From Apteryx mantelli (Eukaryota > Chordata > Aves > Apterygiformes > Apterygidae), in contig NC_089981.1 of the NCBI RefSeq assembly GCF_036417845.1, positions 79,835,268 to 79,899,267 on the forward strand: 64,000 nucleotides of DNA, written 5' to 3'. The notes below the pieces were generated by a model, which made no database searches, was not told the origin of the DNA, and saw nothing but the letters and a program-made list of their open reading frames with translations. Shown in pieces: positions 1-12,843 of this stretch (position 1 is the first letter of the stretch; every line of letters begins with the position of its first letter). The position numbers and the translations under genes are program-made.

Positions 1-1526
1 AAACACTAAATGAAAAAAAAGGATGAAGGGAAAGGGCAGGTGATAAAGGAAGAAAAGAACAGGGAGGGTGTGGAGGCAATGTAAGAGCATTTAGGTCTGG
101 AAGAAAACGGATTGCCTGTCTCATTCATCTGGCATCTTCCCTACACTGCTCTGTGTCTCATGGCAGGCTTTCCCCTTGGACTGGGACGCAGGTCCTTCCA
201 TCAGGACCAGCGTGGCAGGGCTGACTCCCCTTCACTGGTCTGCTAAGTGGTCCCACGCACCAGCACAATGAGGAAGGCAAAACAACCACCTCCAACAGCT
301 GGGTTGACTGTATTTGGCTGGTTGCCACGGCAAATCAGACTGTTGCTCAGAAGATGAGAAAGAGCTGTGACATTGAAAGGGCAGCCTGAGGTGGACAACA
401 ACTTCCTGGCCTTTCTTTCTTGAAGCTCTGTGCTTGCCTTATGGTCATTTCAGTATGCTTCTGTCAAATTTCTCCACTCTTTGAGCCCGGATCTGTCTTC
501 ATTGACATCAGCCCCTGGGATTTCAAGTCCCTCTGCGGTTCCTCCTCTGCTTTCCCTCCCACTGCCCTTGCTCTCCCTTCCTGCTGCAGTCCCTCACCTC
601 ACTCGCTCCCGCCCAACTCATTAGTGATGGAGCAACTTCCCCACTAACACTCAGCAAGGCCCCCTCCTCTTTATTACCCTCCTGAAACTCCATCTGTTCG
701 GAGATTGATTCCAAAAGCAGCAGTGATTGTTTTGGAGCAAGAAGAAATCGTAAAAACAGCAGTGCCTGATAAGTAAAAACACCAGCGTGTGTAAAGAGGT
801 GGTCTGGGCCCCATCATAACTGCATGTGGTGGAGGAATTTCTAGCACCTAACAACAGCTTTCCATACCTCTGTAGGACACACAAGCTTGCTAGAAATTAC
901 ATTAGGGAAATAATAAGGCAAACATAAAGAAACACTGGTGTGTTAGGCAGAGGACTCTTGTCAGCAAAGTTAGGAATGTCTTAGTGTTTTCACACTGTCT
1001 GTACTTTGAGAGAAGTTTAATAAATTGGATAATTAATAAAAAGAAGACTCCCTTTGCAGAATAGATCTGGCACTGCATTCTGCCCACCTCCAGTGGTAGG
1101 GTAAATGGAAGAAAAAAAAATCCCCTGGCTTTTTTGAAAAAAAGAAGGAATAATCTTGGTTCTGAGTGGCATTTACTTTTTCAAAAATCCCAGATTTTGG
1201 TAAGCTGAAGGTCTCAGGGGAGACCTGATGAAACCTAGGTCAGCTGCCAGAGTCCAGCTTAGGTCAGTAAATCATTATCTGATGGCCATCTGTAGTCTGT
1301 ATGAAATGAGTTGGTCACATTCAGCCTCCCAGTGGACAAATGTTCACCTCACAAAACTGCTGGCAAATTTGGTGCTAATTGCGAGTGTCAGCAGAGGCTG
1401 CTCGGTGCTTGCCACTTACCAGGGCTGAAGCAGGCTGGTGAAGAAATGTAGCAAATGCCCTGCTCCCTGCAACAGATACCACATGGAGAAACCTGATCTG
1501 TCAGTCCATGGGGCTGCCAGTTTTAG

Positions 1527-1569
1527 AATAAATGAGTAAATAAATAAAGTTTAAAAAAAAAAAAAAAAA
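1527..1569 (+). other. AATAAA signals followed by a 17-base A-run (possible retrocopy tail)
   Basis: Two AATAAA hexamers (1,527-1,532 and 1,543-1,548) are followed at once by 17 A residues at 1,553-1,569. This is how a retroposed polyadenylated transcript ends. I do not recognise the upstream 300 bases (about 1,210-1,526) as any gene, and I found no convincing target-site duplication. The A-run could equally be a simple repeat. Confidence 0.3.
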
Positions 1570-3395
1570 GTTCTGAAATGTCCCAGGCTGCATGTGAGCT
1601 GTAGGCAGGCCTATATAGGCTGAAATATTTCACCAAAGCCATGGCTTTGTAAGCGTGCTGGAGATGCTGTTGTGCGAAAAGGTACCAAGGGAAATCTGAC
1701 TGTGTCCTGACCAAGGTTGAAGCTTCTGCCAGGATTTTGGAAAAGATACACATTTAAACACAAGCTGAGAATGGCTTCCTGTGAGCAGAAGTATTTTTTC
1801 TTATTTCTTCTTCCCATCAGTTCTGAAATATGGGGTAATGTTTCTGACCTGCTGAGGCTGGAAGGATGTTTATTATGAGAATTACAGACTAATGGGAATA
1901 CAAAAAGAAAACTTAACCTGAGGCACAACATTGAGCAAGGACCACGGTATGTAGGGTGAGCTAGCCTGCAAGCCACAGCAGTCCCTCTTTTCTCCTGTGG
2001 AATGGAGGAAGAGGACAATATCTGTGGTGGTCCCATATTGATGTGGTGCGGGGTGTTCACCTCCCTTTTTCCCCTGGGCAAACACCAGCTGCTGTACCAG
2101 TGCAGGCCCACACCCAGCATGAACAGCATCCCAGGGAAGTTAGTGATTTTCTTCACTGATAGAGCCAAGCCTCCCTGGTGAGGGGATACCCAGTTCAGTT
2201 TGTCCCATTCAGTCCCTACTGGAACATCATGGTCTGTCAGGGATTTCAGTATGTCAAAAAGGAATTTCTTTAAAAATGGTTCATAAAGGTGTTAAATTAT
2301 GATCATTTTAGAAATATATTAAAGTCACTATCAGATTGCAGATGACTTATTAGCATACAATAGAGGCATATAATGACATCCTGCAGCAATATAGAACCAA
2401 TCTCTCCCTAATAGATGATGCAATTTAATTTTACAGATTCCCCCCGACCCCGCTTTGGTCATGTGTCTTGCTGTCCTGGGCATTTTGGAGATGTCTTATA
2501 CAACTGTATGGGAAATGGTTCTTAATTGGTAAAGGCAGTAACATGGCATTTCCACAGCGGATGCTACCTGGTCATATTGTACCGCTGGATTAAGGAAAGA
2601 ACATCCCTCATCTGTATGTTTGTGCTCTAATCTAGACTTGCTATTTTCCACAATATTTCTAATCCATGAGACCAGTAGGCAAGTTAGTCCTAAAAGGTTA
2701 AAGGATACCAGCTGGAGTCAGAAAACTCCTTACCAGCCTGACAGCAAAATGATCTGGCTCTCATTCACATTTATTGGGATTCTCTTTTGCTAATAGGAAC
2801 AAGTCTCCATATCTAGTGTAATCCCAATGGTGCACAAATTCTTTCTGTTTGCCACTTCCACAGCTGAAGTGCTCTGCGTGCTGGTCAGAAAGCAAAGCAA
2901 GGACAGACGCAGGTTTATCCCTCCTCCCCCTGCGCTCAGCTCCATGCCCTTCACACATAAGGGTTTGTCTTTGTAGAGTAAGCCATAAGAAGCTGAACTG
3001 ATAAAATATTCAGGAGGATTTTCAGTGACCTCCACTGTAAGACTCTCTTCCATCAAGGTAGAATAGGCACAGAAAGGAAGGGCGAAGAAAAATCAGTCTT
3101 AACGATAAGCTTTTCTGATCAGCTAAATAAACATAATTAGTTAATGTCACCCCTCCCTCCGCCTTTCTAGTTCATATGGAGAAATGTTCCCATCTGTAGA
3201 AACACAGATTTTAGATGTCATGGCCTCTCTATTTGCAGTCCTATGACAGCGAGAAAATGCCTAAGGCTTTGCCACCGCTTTCTGTTGCAACTGCTGAGAA
3301 GTGTTTGGAAGGAAAGTTAAGGACTGGGCTGTAGGGAGAAGCAGGGCTTTGATGAACTTTGCTGCAAAAACCAGCAGGATTTCCAGTCTGCAGGA

Positions 3396-3437
3396 ATTAT
3401 AACAATAATTAATTATTTATGTATAATTAATTATAAC
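3396..3437. repeat. AT-rich palindrome with repeated 12-mer
   Basis: The self-complementary 12-mer ATAATTAATTAT occurs at 3,405-3,416 and again at 3,423-3,434, separated by six bases. The unit can pair with itself or with its copy and form a hairpin or cruciform. It lies between unique flanks. No function can be inferred from sequence alone. Confidence 0.7.
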
Positions 3438-6400
3438 AAAAGAAAGGATACTGACTTTGCTTATTTATTTTGGTGGGCTTAAATACTTTTTCTTCCTCTT
3501 CGTTCAGCAAAAGAAGCTTTGCTTCACAACATACAGCTCGAGAACAAGCAAAACTTTGGTTAGAGATGCCTACAGTTTATTACCTTCTGGGAAGGTCTTG
3601 CTAGAAAATGAGTTTTTTTGTTTTTTTCTGTCAATGGCTGCTACAAGACACACAACAGCTTGTACCTGTCAGCAAAACCAGTCCTTTTTCTTAACTGCCC
3701 TGCTGCTCAACACTCTTATTTCACAGTGTCAGGCACTGTGAGCACTTTAATCTGTTAAAAGGGCTCTTTTTTCCTTTTAACATTGAACCCATGTTTTATT
3801 TATCAGTCTTTGATTTGGAAGCGCTTAGAAGGCATAACACGTTTTCTAAGATGGATGACTTCTCTGTGGCTTTTGTATGTGTGCGCGTGTATGAGCATAG
3901 GTGTTGTCGTTGTTGCTGGAAATCCAAAGGAAAGCATCTTTATAAAGAAACAGTCTCTGGCATGCAGTCCAGGAGAACTGCTACTCTCTTTGAGCACAGA
4001 GGCCCATAAAGCTGTTCTGTAAAGGGCCAGATCCAACACTCATTGAAGAGTCTTTGCCTTGACTTTAGTGGGCTTTTTTCCAAGTTCTTCTGAAAGAGAA
4101 ACACTGCTGAATAAAGGGAGACATAAAAACTGTATTCTTTTTCTGGCATGCTTTAAAGACATGTGAAAACATTTAGATTTATCATCTCCAGCTAGTATAA
4201 AAGCTAGTATATATGATAGTATAAAACTTGGACAGGGGTTAAGGAAACTTAGCTGCCTATCTAAGGAAATAAGATCTTCCTCACCACCCCACTGTGTTCA
4301 ATGTTTGTTTGGGGCAACCATATTCCCGGCCCTCACAAGCTGCCCATATCCTCTAGTCTGTTTTTCAAAGGTAGGAATTTCCTGTAACCTTCTTACTACA
4401 CTGCATGGAGCAGAATGGCTGCATCAGGAGAAACCTAGGAAACCCCATTTCCTCATGTGCAAACCGGTGAGCTCCATACTATACATCAAAATCAAAAGAC
4501 CTCGCAAGCTGCACAAATTACTCAGCGTATAAACTGAAGAAAGCCAAAAGCAACCATTTTACATACCAAGAGACTGAACGTGCAGCTTTCAACTTATATG
4601 CGTTGCTGCTACAGAACGCCCTTAACACCACTCAATCATAAACATGTGCCCAGAGCAGATCCAAGCCTCCTCCGTCACCTATGGTGCCTCTGCCAGATGC
4701 ACAGACCACATCTGTGTTTCATTTCACAAAAGATATGCACACGTATGTGCATTCAAATATATGTTCTCCATACTGTATAAACATGTACTCTGCAATGGCT
4801 ACTTCCCTAGCTTGACAATAGCTTGAACATTAATCTAGTGTGTAATTAGGAATGCGTTAAATATGGTCTGGGAAAAGGGAAACACTTGCTCATTCAGAGC
4901 CTGGGAGAAGAGGACTCTTGGACCACCTAAGGCTGGCTCCATGCGGGGGACCCCGGTGTCTAGGTTGCCTCTGAGGCCACAAAGGAGAATGGCTTCTCCA
5001 GAGAGCAGCTGAGAGCAGGCGTCTAATTTTGCTGCTGTCTGACAGAGCCTGAGCTAACTGCAATTAGGCAGTGTGAATACCCTCTAACACCTTCTGCTCT
5101 CGGTGTATCCATCCAGGACCCTGCCTTCTGTTAACAGAAAGGAAACGATAACCTGTGCAATGTCAAGCCCTTATTGATTATTTTGTTACTCCGTGCTTTG
5201 TCAGATAAGAGTGAGCTCCTGGCTAACCTACTCTTAAGCAGGAGGTCTGGGAAGTCCCACACTGCTTTCTGGAGGCCACCTGAGTCCTGACTCATGGTGC
5301 TTAGTGCAGTGGAACAGGATGAGAGTCAGCTCAGGGGCAGATCTCCCTGGGAGATGAGCAAGGTCAGGGAGCACCTCCTGTAGGACAGGGAGTGATCGGG
5401 AGCACTCCGGCCGCATTCCCCATGGACTCAGTCCCTGAAGGTGCTCATCCCCTTTGTTTCAGTATGATGGAGCTCCTTTATTGTGCAGGTAAACCCCAGT
5501 GATGTGTGTGCAAATCCCAGGAGTTATCTGACCAGGGTCAACAAACTGAAAAAGCTCAAAACCCAAAGTATATTGTGTAAGCACTAGGTAAGAAACAGCT
5601 GTAGAGTGAAATCCTTGTTACTGATGAAGTTATGTCCTATGGAGAAGTCAGCAAGCCACTTCAAACGCTCTCCAGAGCAAACAAAGCTGTTTTTCATGCC
5701 CACCACTGGGCCCCAGTTAATAAAAACAAACTCTTTTAACAATGCAAGATGGAAATCACTGTGACATACACAGGATCCCTGTATTGTATTTTATTACCAC
5801 TATCATTATTTACAACTTTTTCCTTCTGAGACATTTTCAAGAACAAGATTTTTAGGCCTGCATTTAAACTAGAGATGCTTCAAGCTAGAGTGCCACCTAG
5901 CTAGTTCAATAGGCACTCTGTGCTGCCAGCTTTGCAGTTGCCTCAGGGTCTGTCAGATGGTCATGAGGATGATGAGATGTCTAGACAGCCTTGAGGTCCT
6001 GATGGCTATTTGTCTTTCACTCACATTTCACTGGGAAGGAGTTGTGAATATTTGGTTGTGTAAATAGAAGATTCTTTTCAAAACCCTCCCTTGATCTGAG
6101 CATACTGCATGTTATTCCCATCTCCAGTAACAAAGCGATGTTTTCTCCCTGGAAATATGGCTCGTGTTCTGCAGAGACAGCTCCATTACGTAATCCTGTC
6201 AATCAGATACCAATCACTATGGTAACAGGGTGCTAAATACAATATTAAGATAAGCATTAAAAAGCTGTCAAATGGGGCCATCTCTGTTCTCACCATCTTA
6301 AAATCTTCATCTTCCTTTTCTTCTCTCTCTTCTCATCTTCTCTGTTTGCTATTGATGTGCAGTTTTCACTTTTCTATCAAGGTCTCTGCAAAGAGTCCCT

Positions 6401-6599
6401 ACGTTCCACAAGCTGTTCAGTATCCCACAGCTATTGAGATATCGCTGAGGCTGGAAAACAAAGCTGGTTGAAATATCTAAGTGTTTTTCAATGAAATACT
6501 AACCAAACAAATGTGGGGTTTTTTTTTTCATTTTGCTTCATTCAGAGTCTTTTGTTTCATTCTTCATTTCCATTAGTCCATCCTAGTTGCAGTCCATGT

Positions 6600-7015
6600 T
6601 CTTTGGTAAGCTAACAACACAAGCACAAGGTCAGACCAAGGATCCTCTAACCCATTATCCTTTGTCCAAGAGCAGCAGACAATTAAGGAAAAACTATAGG
6701 AAGTAGGTGAAATATAGGAATTTTTCCGGTAATCAGTAATTTAGGAACTTCCTGAGCTGGAGGTAACATCTGGAATATCATATTTTATTGCCCCTTATAG
6801 ACCTCCATCATCAAATTTGTTGATCCCAATTTGAACCCATTTTGGCCTCCAAAACATCCTGTGTCAATAAGTTTCCCAATGTAATTGGTGCACTGTGTGA
6901 AAAGTGCTTTTTTTGTGTTTGAGCTACCCCTGCTATCAGCAAAAATTCACTGACTGTCTCCTTGAGTGTAATGTGATGAAAAGTAATGTAATTCCCCATT
7001 CCTCTTTCCTAGTTT
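6600..7015 (-). mobile_element. CR1 LINE 3' fragment, minus strand
   Basis: The stretch follows, in reverse complement, the 3' part of amniote CR1 LINEs. It starts with the 'aaggtcagaccaaggatcctct' type tail (in the consensus: 'gggtcagaccaaaggtccatct'). It continues with the 'ttgaacccattttggcctcc...acatcctgtg' block and then 'gcactgtgtgaaaag'. The tail sits at the left, so the element runs on the minus strand with its 3' end near 6,600. It is strongly diverged and 5'-truncated, as is usual for CR1, and has no coding capacity. The call rests on recall of the consensus, not on an alignment. Confidence 0.75.
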
Positions 7016-10000
7016 GTGGGTGTGGGATCTCTGGTACCGATAGTTTCAGGTAGCAAAAAAGCACAGAAATGGTTTGTTTCTCTGTTTCCACATCCTGCAG
7101 GTTGAAAACACTGAAATGTTTCCATATTCAAATGGCCATAAAAAATATTTTTGGAAAAACCTCCCTGTGACATTTTGAATCCAGCCAAAGCAGAACAGGA
7201 ATAAGGTTTCCCAATTCATGAGAAATTCTCTTATTTTGACTTCTTTACCAGTTTGAAACAGAACAGGTATAAATTTTGCAAGAATGAAACAAAGTCACTA
7301 TGAAGAGCTCAGTGTATTTCATTCCAAGTAAGCAAATGTGTCCAATTCCTCTCTTTTTCCAGCATAATATATTTTTGCCTAAAAATTGAAAACCAAAACC
7401 TGCCCTTCAAACAACCATCTCATGGTGAAAACCAAAACAAACATGTACCCAAAACAAAACAAACACACACAAAAACCTTTACACCAAATACCATGAAAAT
7501 ACCATGACAACACCAAGCACTTTGGGATTTTTGCCTTTGAAGTGAAATTTCCTCCCTTCCAAAAAGAATCAAGCAACTTTTTCAAAATATTTCTATTTCA
7601 AAGGAAACCATGCTGATGAGACCTTTCCTACGAGGTGCTCCACTTTCCACAGGTCAATCTTGGAAGGAGAAAAGTGACCAGGTTTTTATCTATGACTCTG
7701 CGCTGTTGAAAAGGATTGGATTTTCGGCTGGGTCTCAGCTTCATTCCAACCTCTCTGAGCTGTGGCGGCTGCTGCGAAGGAGCCAGTTCTAGCTCAGGTG
7801 GCTTTTCGAGAAATTCCCCAGCCAGGGAGGGCTGCTCAGCACAAGGCTGGCAGAGCCAGCTCCTCTACCAGGGTCTTTCCCTCGCTCTGTGCAGTGGGCA
7901 TGCCAGGAAAGCACGAGGCTATGCCAGGGGCTTGGAGGGGCACTGCACTGAAATTGCCAGTTTGGATCCATCATTGAGTCCCTTAAGACCCTCCCAACCA
8001 GCTGTCTGGGACTGGAATAGTCTGAAAATCAGATGTCTGGTGGCTGCCCACATCCCCCCACCCCTCGGCAAAGCTTGCGAGTTAGTGCTGACTCTGTGAT
8101 TTCCTCTCCACCTTCATTTTCAGCACAGAAATGGTCAGGTGGAGGGAGAGGAGCAGGGAGCCATGTGCACCACGCTGCTGGGGGAAGAGGGAGGCCTCCT
8201 GCTGTGAAATGATGCTCGCAGGGCCATGGAGGATGGTTTCTTCTGCGCCCTAGTTAGATGAAATTCATGAGCAGGCACAATGCCATCTTGACAGGTGGAC
8301 TTAAGTGTAGATAGCCAAAAGGTCACATATGTGCGTGAAAGACATTTGTTGAAAGCAGATGCTCTGAGCCAGGAATAAGAAGTAGTCTGGAGCTCCCACA
8401 CATCATTAATATGGCATCATCCCCACCACTGGGCTGAGATGGATTAACAGCAAAAATAAACATGGGAGTTCTGGGCTGCGGTAGGTGAGACAGCTTTCTT
8501 GACTCTGGGCCAGTTTTTTATTTTTATTTTTTACTCCATTTTGTCTTTCCTCTATGGAATGAGCAAAAAAAGACTTCTGAGACTTGGTAACATATTTTAA
8601 GAGTTGCGTGTGTCATTAGGGTTGGGAACAGAAAGTGGGGGAACCCAACCCAAATCTGCTTCACAGCTTTGTATGTGGATGTGAATACAGATTAATAACA
8701 TATTAATGTAATGCAATTAAGAGAAAGCTGATGTTATTGTCTGAGACAGACATTATTTCCCCATAGAAGAGTAAATCAATTGCAATTATTGCACTTTCTG
8801 TAAGAATCCACACATTTTACTCTAGGTCAAGTCTATTACTGAAACAAGGTACTACTATACTTAGGCTGAACAAAGGGCAGAGGCAGTGACAGGTACAACA
8901 TGTAACTAATCATGCTGCATGCTTAACTCCTCAAGAGCTAATGAGGGACAAACTAAGCCTAAATGCTCTCCTGAGTCTTTAACTTCTTTAAAAATAACAT
9001 AAAATAAAAACAACCCAGAAAAAAAAAGAAAAGTCCAACCTCTGCCTGCTTTTCCACTGAAGCAGCAGTAACACAAATCCTCTTCTGGAGCTATTTATTG
9101 CCACCAATCAAATGTCTTTGACACATTCACACAATGACCCCAGCACCTGTAATTTGATACACAAGCGAAACAAAGGCATAAAGGGAAAGGGCTCAGCTTC
9201 CTCTCCTTAATTACTTCATGCAAAACAAAAGCCACCCAATGGATTGTTTGGAAGTGAAAACAATACTGAACAGGATCCCGTTTGCTTTGGACAAATGGTA
9301 TTTAAGTAAAATTCCATCCCTGCCTTGCGCAGCCGGGGAGGATGGCCTGGAGCGCAGGTGTCCCAGAAACCCTCCTCCCCTGCTAGAAACCTAGAAATTC
9401 TTTCATCGTCTTTGGGCACCAAAGGTCTTGACTTTACGGATGTCTGCTTCCCCCCACAAGACAGAGTTTGAGCTGGGCTTCAGTTGCGAGGGAAGAGCTG
9501 GGGACAGTTTTGGGCGGCCAAGGCCACAGGGGAGACCCTTGAAAGAGGGGCAGGGGGAGTGATGCAAAAGGACTGCAAGCTCTGGGTATCTCCGAGCCAG
9601 AATGGACCGTGTTGCCCAAAATGCGGATGCAGCTGTCTAGAAACACAGCTGGCCAAGAGAGGGCATGCCTCAGCTGTGCTCTCTTAACAGCTTTCACCAA
9701 AAGGGGTTGTAGGGAGTTATGGCATGTGTTGCCACCAGTTTTTGATTGGGCAGGCCTTGAGCACCCACAGTTTTATGTCAGGATGAATATAAAGAAAAGT
9801 ATCACTGAGCTGAAAGCAACAGGAATCCCTGGGGTATGCTCTTGTTGCATGTTTGCAAGCCTGAATCCAGAACCGTGGTCCAGTGACCATTTGGCCATCA
9901 TCTGTAGGCATTTGAGGCAGCTGGGAGGCAGCCGGCTTCGAATGCATGGGGACAGTGGTGGCAGCTGCTGCTTCCCGGCTCCGACCAGCACCAGGCTATG

Positions 10001-12843
10001 GGAGCTCCTCTTCTGATCCGGTGCAAACAAGGGGAGAATCGAAGCCAGTTTTGGCTTGATGCTGGCCAAGGATGGAGAAAAGCTACTCACAGCGTGCCAG
10101 TCTCTGCTAAGAAGCAATTTCATTGCAGCCTCTCGGCAGTTCACGCTGGCATTTCTGCAGCTCCCCATGCAAAAGGGCTAAATGGAATATGTGCATATGT
10201 GTGTGTGTGTGTAAGCTTAATAAAAATACTTGGCGTGCAGGGAAGTTAGCTTCCAAAGAACTGTAAAAGGCACTATTTCTTTGTATCTTATATGTGAAGA
10301 CTTGTTGGTGTACCACTTACACTGTTACCATACCTTGAGCACTAGTATTTTTCTTTTTTTTTTTTGTATCAAGCAGTTCAAAGATCATGTTTTAAAGCTC
10401 TTTCATTCAGTCAGAGAAGGGGAAGCCCAGCTGAAGCCTAAATCATCCCTGTTGCGTTTTTCCACATTAAGGAGCAATAACTAAGAACAACAGGAGCTAA
10501 TCTATTCCATGTTTTCATGTCCCTCTAGCGACATGTTACAGGAATGGCTTTAATTGGCATTTTGTCCTACAAAAAAGGCAGATTTTTAAAAGGTACAAAA
10601 CCATGCAAACACCTGACTCCACAGAATATTTTTTCCAAGACTGATTTTTTTTTGTAGGAAACTCTTTGAAATCACCACAAATGTATTAGAGACAACAAAC
10701 TTCTTGTTTCATTGGACAAGGAAACTGTCCTGCGATTTTAACCTTAACTCAAATGTGTGAAAACAGCCAGCTAAAGGGAAACCCCTCTAACATCCCCCAC
10801 TGTTTCCCATTGCCTTCAGTGTACTGATAAAAACACCCTAACACTCCATCTGGATTTCAATCCCATCTCCAGCCAATAAAATAAGACAGGACTATGGTGT
10901 CTTTTCCTTTTCCATACAGGCAGAGTTAACACGAAGGCATCAGGCAGGCACAGTGAGGCTGGCTGCTGCCCTTTCCCAGCTACGCACCACGAGCAAGGCT
11001 GAGTCACGCAGCCACCAGCTCTGCCCAGCACTGGGCTTACTGGTGTGATGCAGGCAGGTGGGGGGGAGGAAGGTGCACACGTGGGAGTGTGCCCAGTCTC
11101 TGGCACGTGGCTCGGAGGATGTGGCACTGCTGCCAAGAGAGTTACGGGCCCCCAGTATACCCACCTCTGCACTCAGCTCCCATCATAGTGTCCTAAGTAG
11201 AAAGAGGTGCTTACCTGAAATGATTTCAGCCTTATCCAAGTTGTTTGTGGGCCACTTCCAAATGATCTTTTGGCACCCGAAGTTGGTACATGGGAGCTAT
11301 TTTACCTCAGCATTGCAATCTAACAACAGAAAAAAAGAGAGGGGAGAAACACTCCCTCATTCTGCTGGCTCCGCTTCTGTCAGTGTTTAGGAAAGCATGA
11401 TCCACTTTGAGTTATTTCAGACTGTCCCAGCTGAGAATCCACAGTTGAATGCCTTGTATGATAAGCAATTAGCTTAACAAGCCCTATCTGTTGACTGTAT
11501 CATATTGTTTTTTATGAATATTTCATGCATTCTCCCTTCTCCCCACTCCCCCCCCACTTAATTGTTTAACAGAATGTATTAAAACTGAAAAAGCAGTTGA
11601 AGAACATTTATTTTAAAGACTTACAGGATGATGTAGTCAAAAACATATTTTAAAGATTTAGCAGAATCAAACATCAGAGATTAAAGCAAGGAGAGAGCCA
11701 ATTAACTATGTTACATAGTAACAGGACAGTCAATAAGTCATAAACCCATCAAGTTGTCTTGTTGGTGAAATGCTTTTAATCAGAACTAGATAAAAGGTAT
11801 TCAGAAGACATGCACTATGTATTAAGGAGTATCCTTAATGGACACATTTTTTATTTTGTCTCTTCAATCTCTTCAGCACCATCTTTTGCTAAGGTACAGA
11901 GTTTAAGGTCAGTTTGCAATAGCAGAAAGCCATCTTCATAAGATATCTATATATATATTCCAATTATATCTCAATGAAATGGAGAAAGGACTCAGCATTG
12001 CAGAAACAGTAACTACAGGATAGACAGAATCCACTATGCATAATTTTTCTTCTTATTTGAGCTACACAAACTGGTCCTAGTCTTAAATTTATACCAGAGG
12101 CCTCTTTACTAAATATGCTTTTGAGCATAGCATTTTTTTTAGGATGTGATCCTATAGTGACTACAATCCATGAAAAAAAATAGTGTTGTCAATAAGCTTT
12201 GAATCAAACTTTTTGAGGTTCTGCATGCCCATTCCCACAGCTGATGGGTGACAGAGCCTCCTGATAAGAGTGCAGTTTTTGCTCTCATAGCAACCTGTGG
12301 GTCCCACTCTCCTCTTATTTGCACCATTTTTATATTCTTTAAACACCGGTGAAACTAGTCCTGGGTGAAACCTCTACATGGAAGTGGGGAAGTAACTGTA
12401 GATGCAGCACAGATGATGAAAGTGACCCTTAACCAAAGTTCTTCTTGCAAAAGACATTCCAGCAATGGAGTGGAAGGGATGTAAAATAATATGTTCCACT
12501 CATCTCATTGTAAGATGAGCCTTTGAACAATGAACTTCATTTTTCCTTTCACTGCACTAAATGAAACCCAGTTTCTCCAAAAACATCCATGGAATTACAC
12601 CAGCACAACATTGATAGCATGGAGTAGAGAATTAGATTTGCTATACTTAAAGAAATCAATTGAGGAAGATTACAAAGGAAGGGCAAACTCAAAGTCTTCA
12701 GCTATCATTAAAACTATTCATTTCCTTAGCTAGGCAGAAAATTGGATAGCTCTCCTTCTGTTCATAATTTAATGGCTTGTGTTCAGTCACAGCCCTACCT
12801 ACTCGCTTAAAACCAAATCATATATAGCAGTGATACACATTCA
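7016..12843. other. Unique non-coding sequence
   Basis: No gene recognised. The part from about 7,600 to 11,200 is more GC-rich and holds several chance open frames (for example 9,609-10,016 plus and 10,816-11,172 minus) without splice sites or family resemblance that I would trust. The segment at about 8,940-9,240 (TTTATTGCC, CAATCAAATG, TAATTTGATAC and similar AT motifs) has the look of a conserved non-coding element, but that needs cross-species alignment. A pyrimidine run lies at 6,300-6,345 just upstream of the CR1 fragment. Confidence 0.4.
10190..10213. repeat. Short (TG)n microsatellite
   Basis: An interrupted TG tract (TGTGCATATG followed by about seven TG units) ends just before GTAAGC. 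It is short and of ordinary type. Confidence 0.8.

Larger units (their letters stand above)
1..6599. other. Unique non-coding sequence, no recognised gene
   Basis: I see no recognisable protein family, RNA gene or CR1 fragment here. Notable items are the A-run near 1,553, an AT palindrome near 3,405, and short imperfect repeats of a GCTAGTATA-like unit near 4,190-4,225. The longest open frame of the window (1,611-2,168, minus, 185 codons) lies here but has no domain or signal peptide that I recognise. The stretch at about 4,930-5,420 is more GC-rich but shows no exon structure I would defend. Confidence 0.5.

Noticed and set aside
9609..10016. 135-codon open frame on the plus strand, with minus-strand frames across it
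   Set aside because: A stop-poor patch open on both strands is a base-composition effect. No family resemblance.
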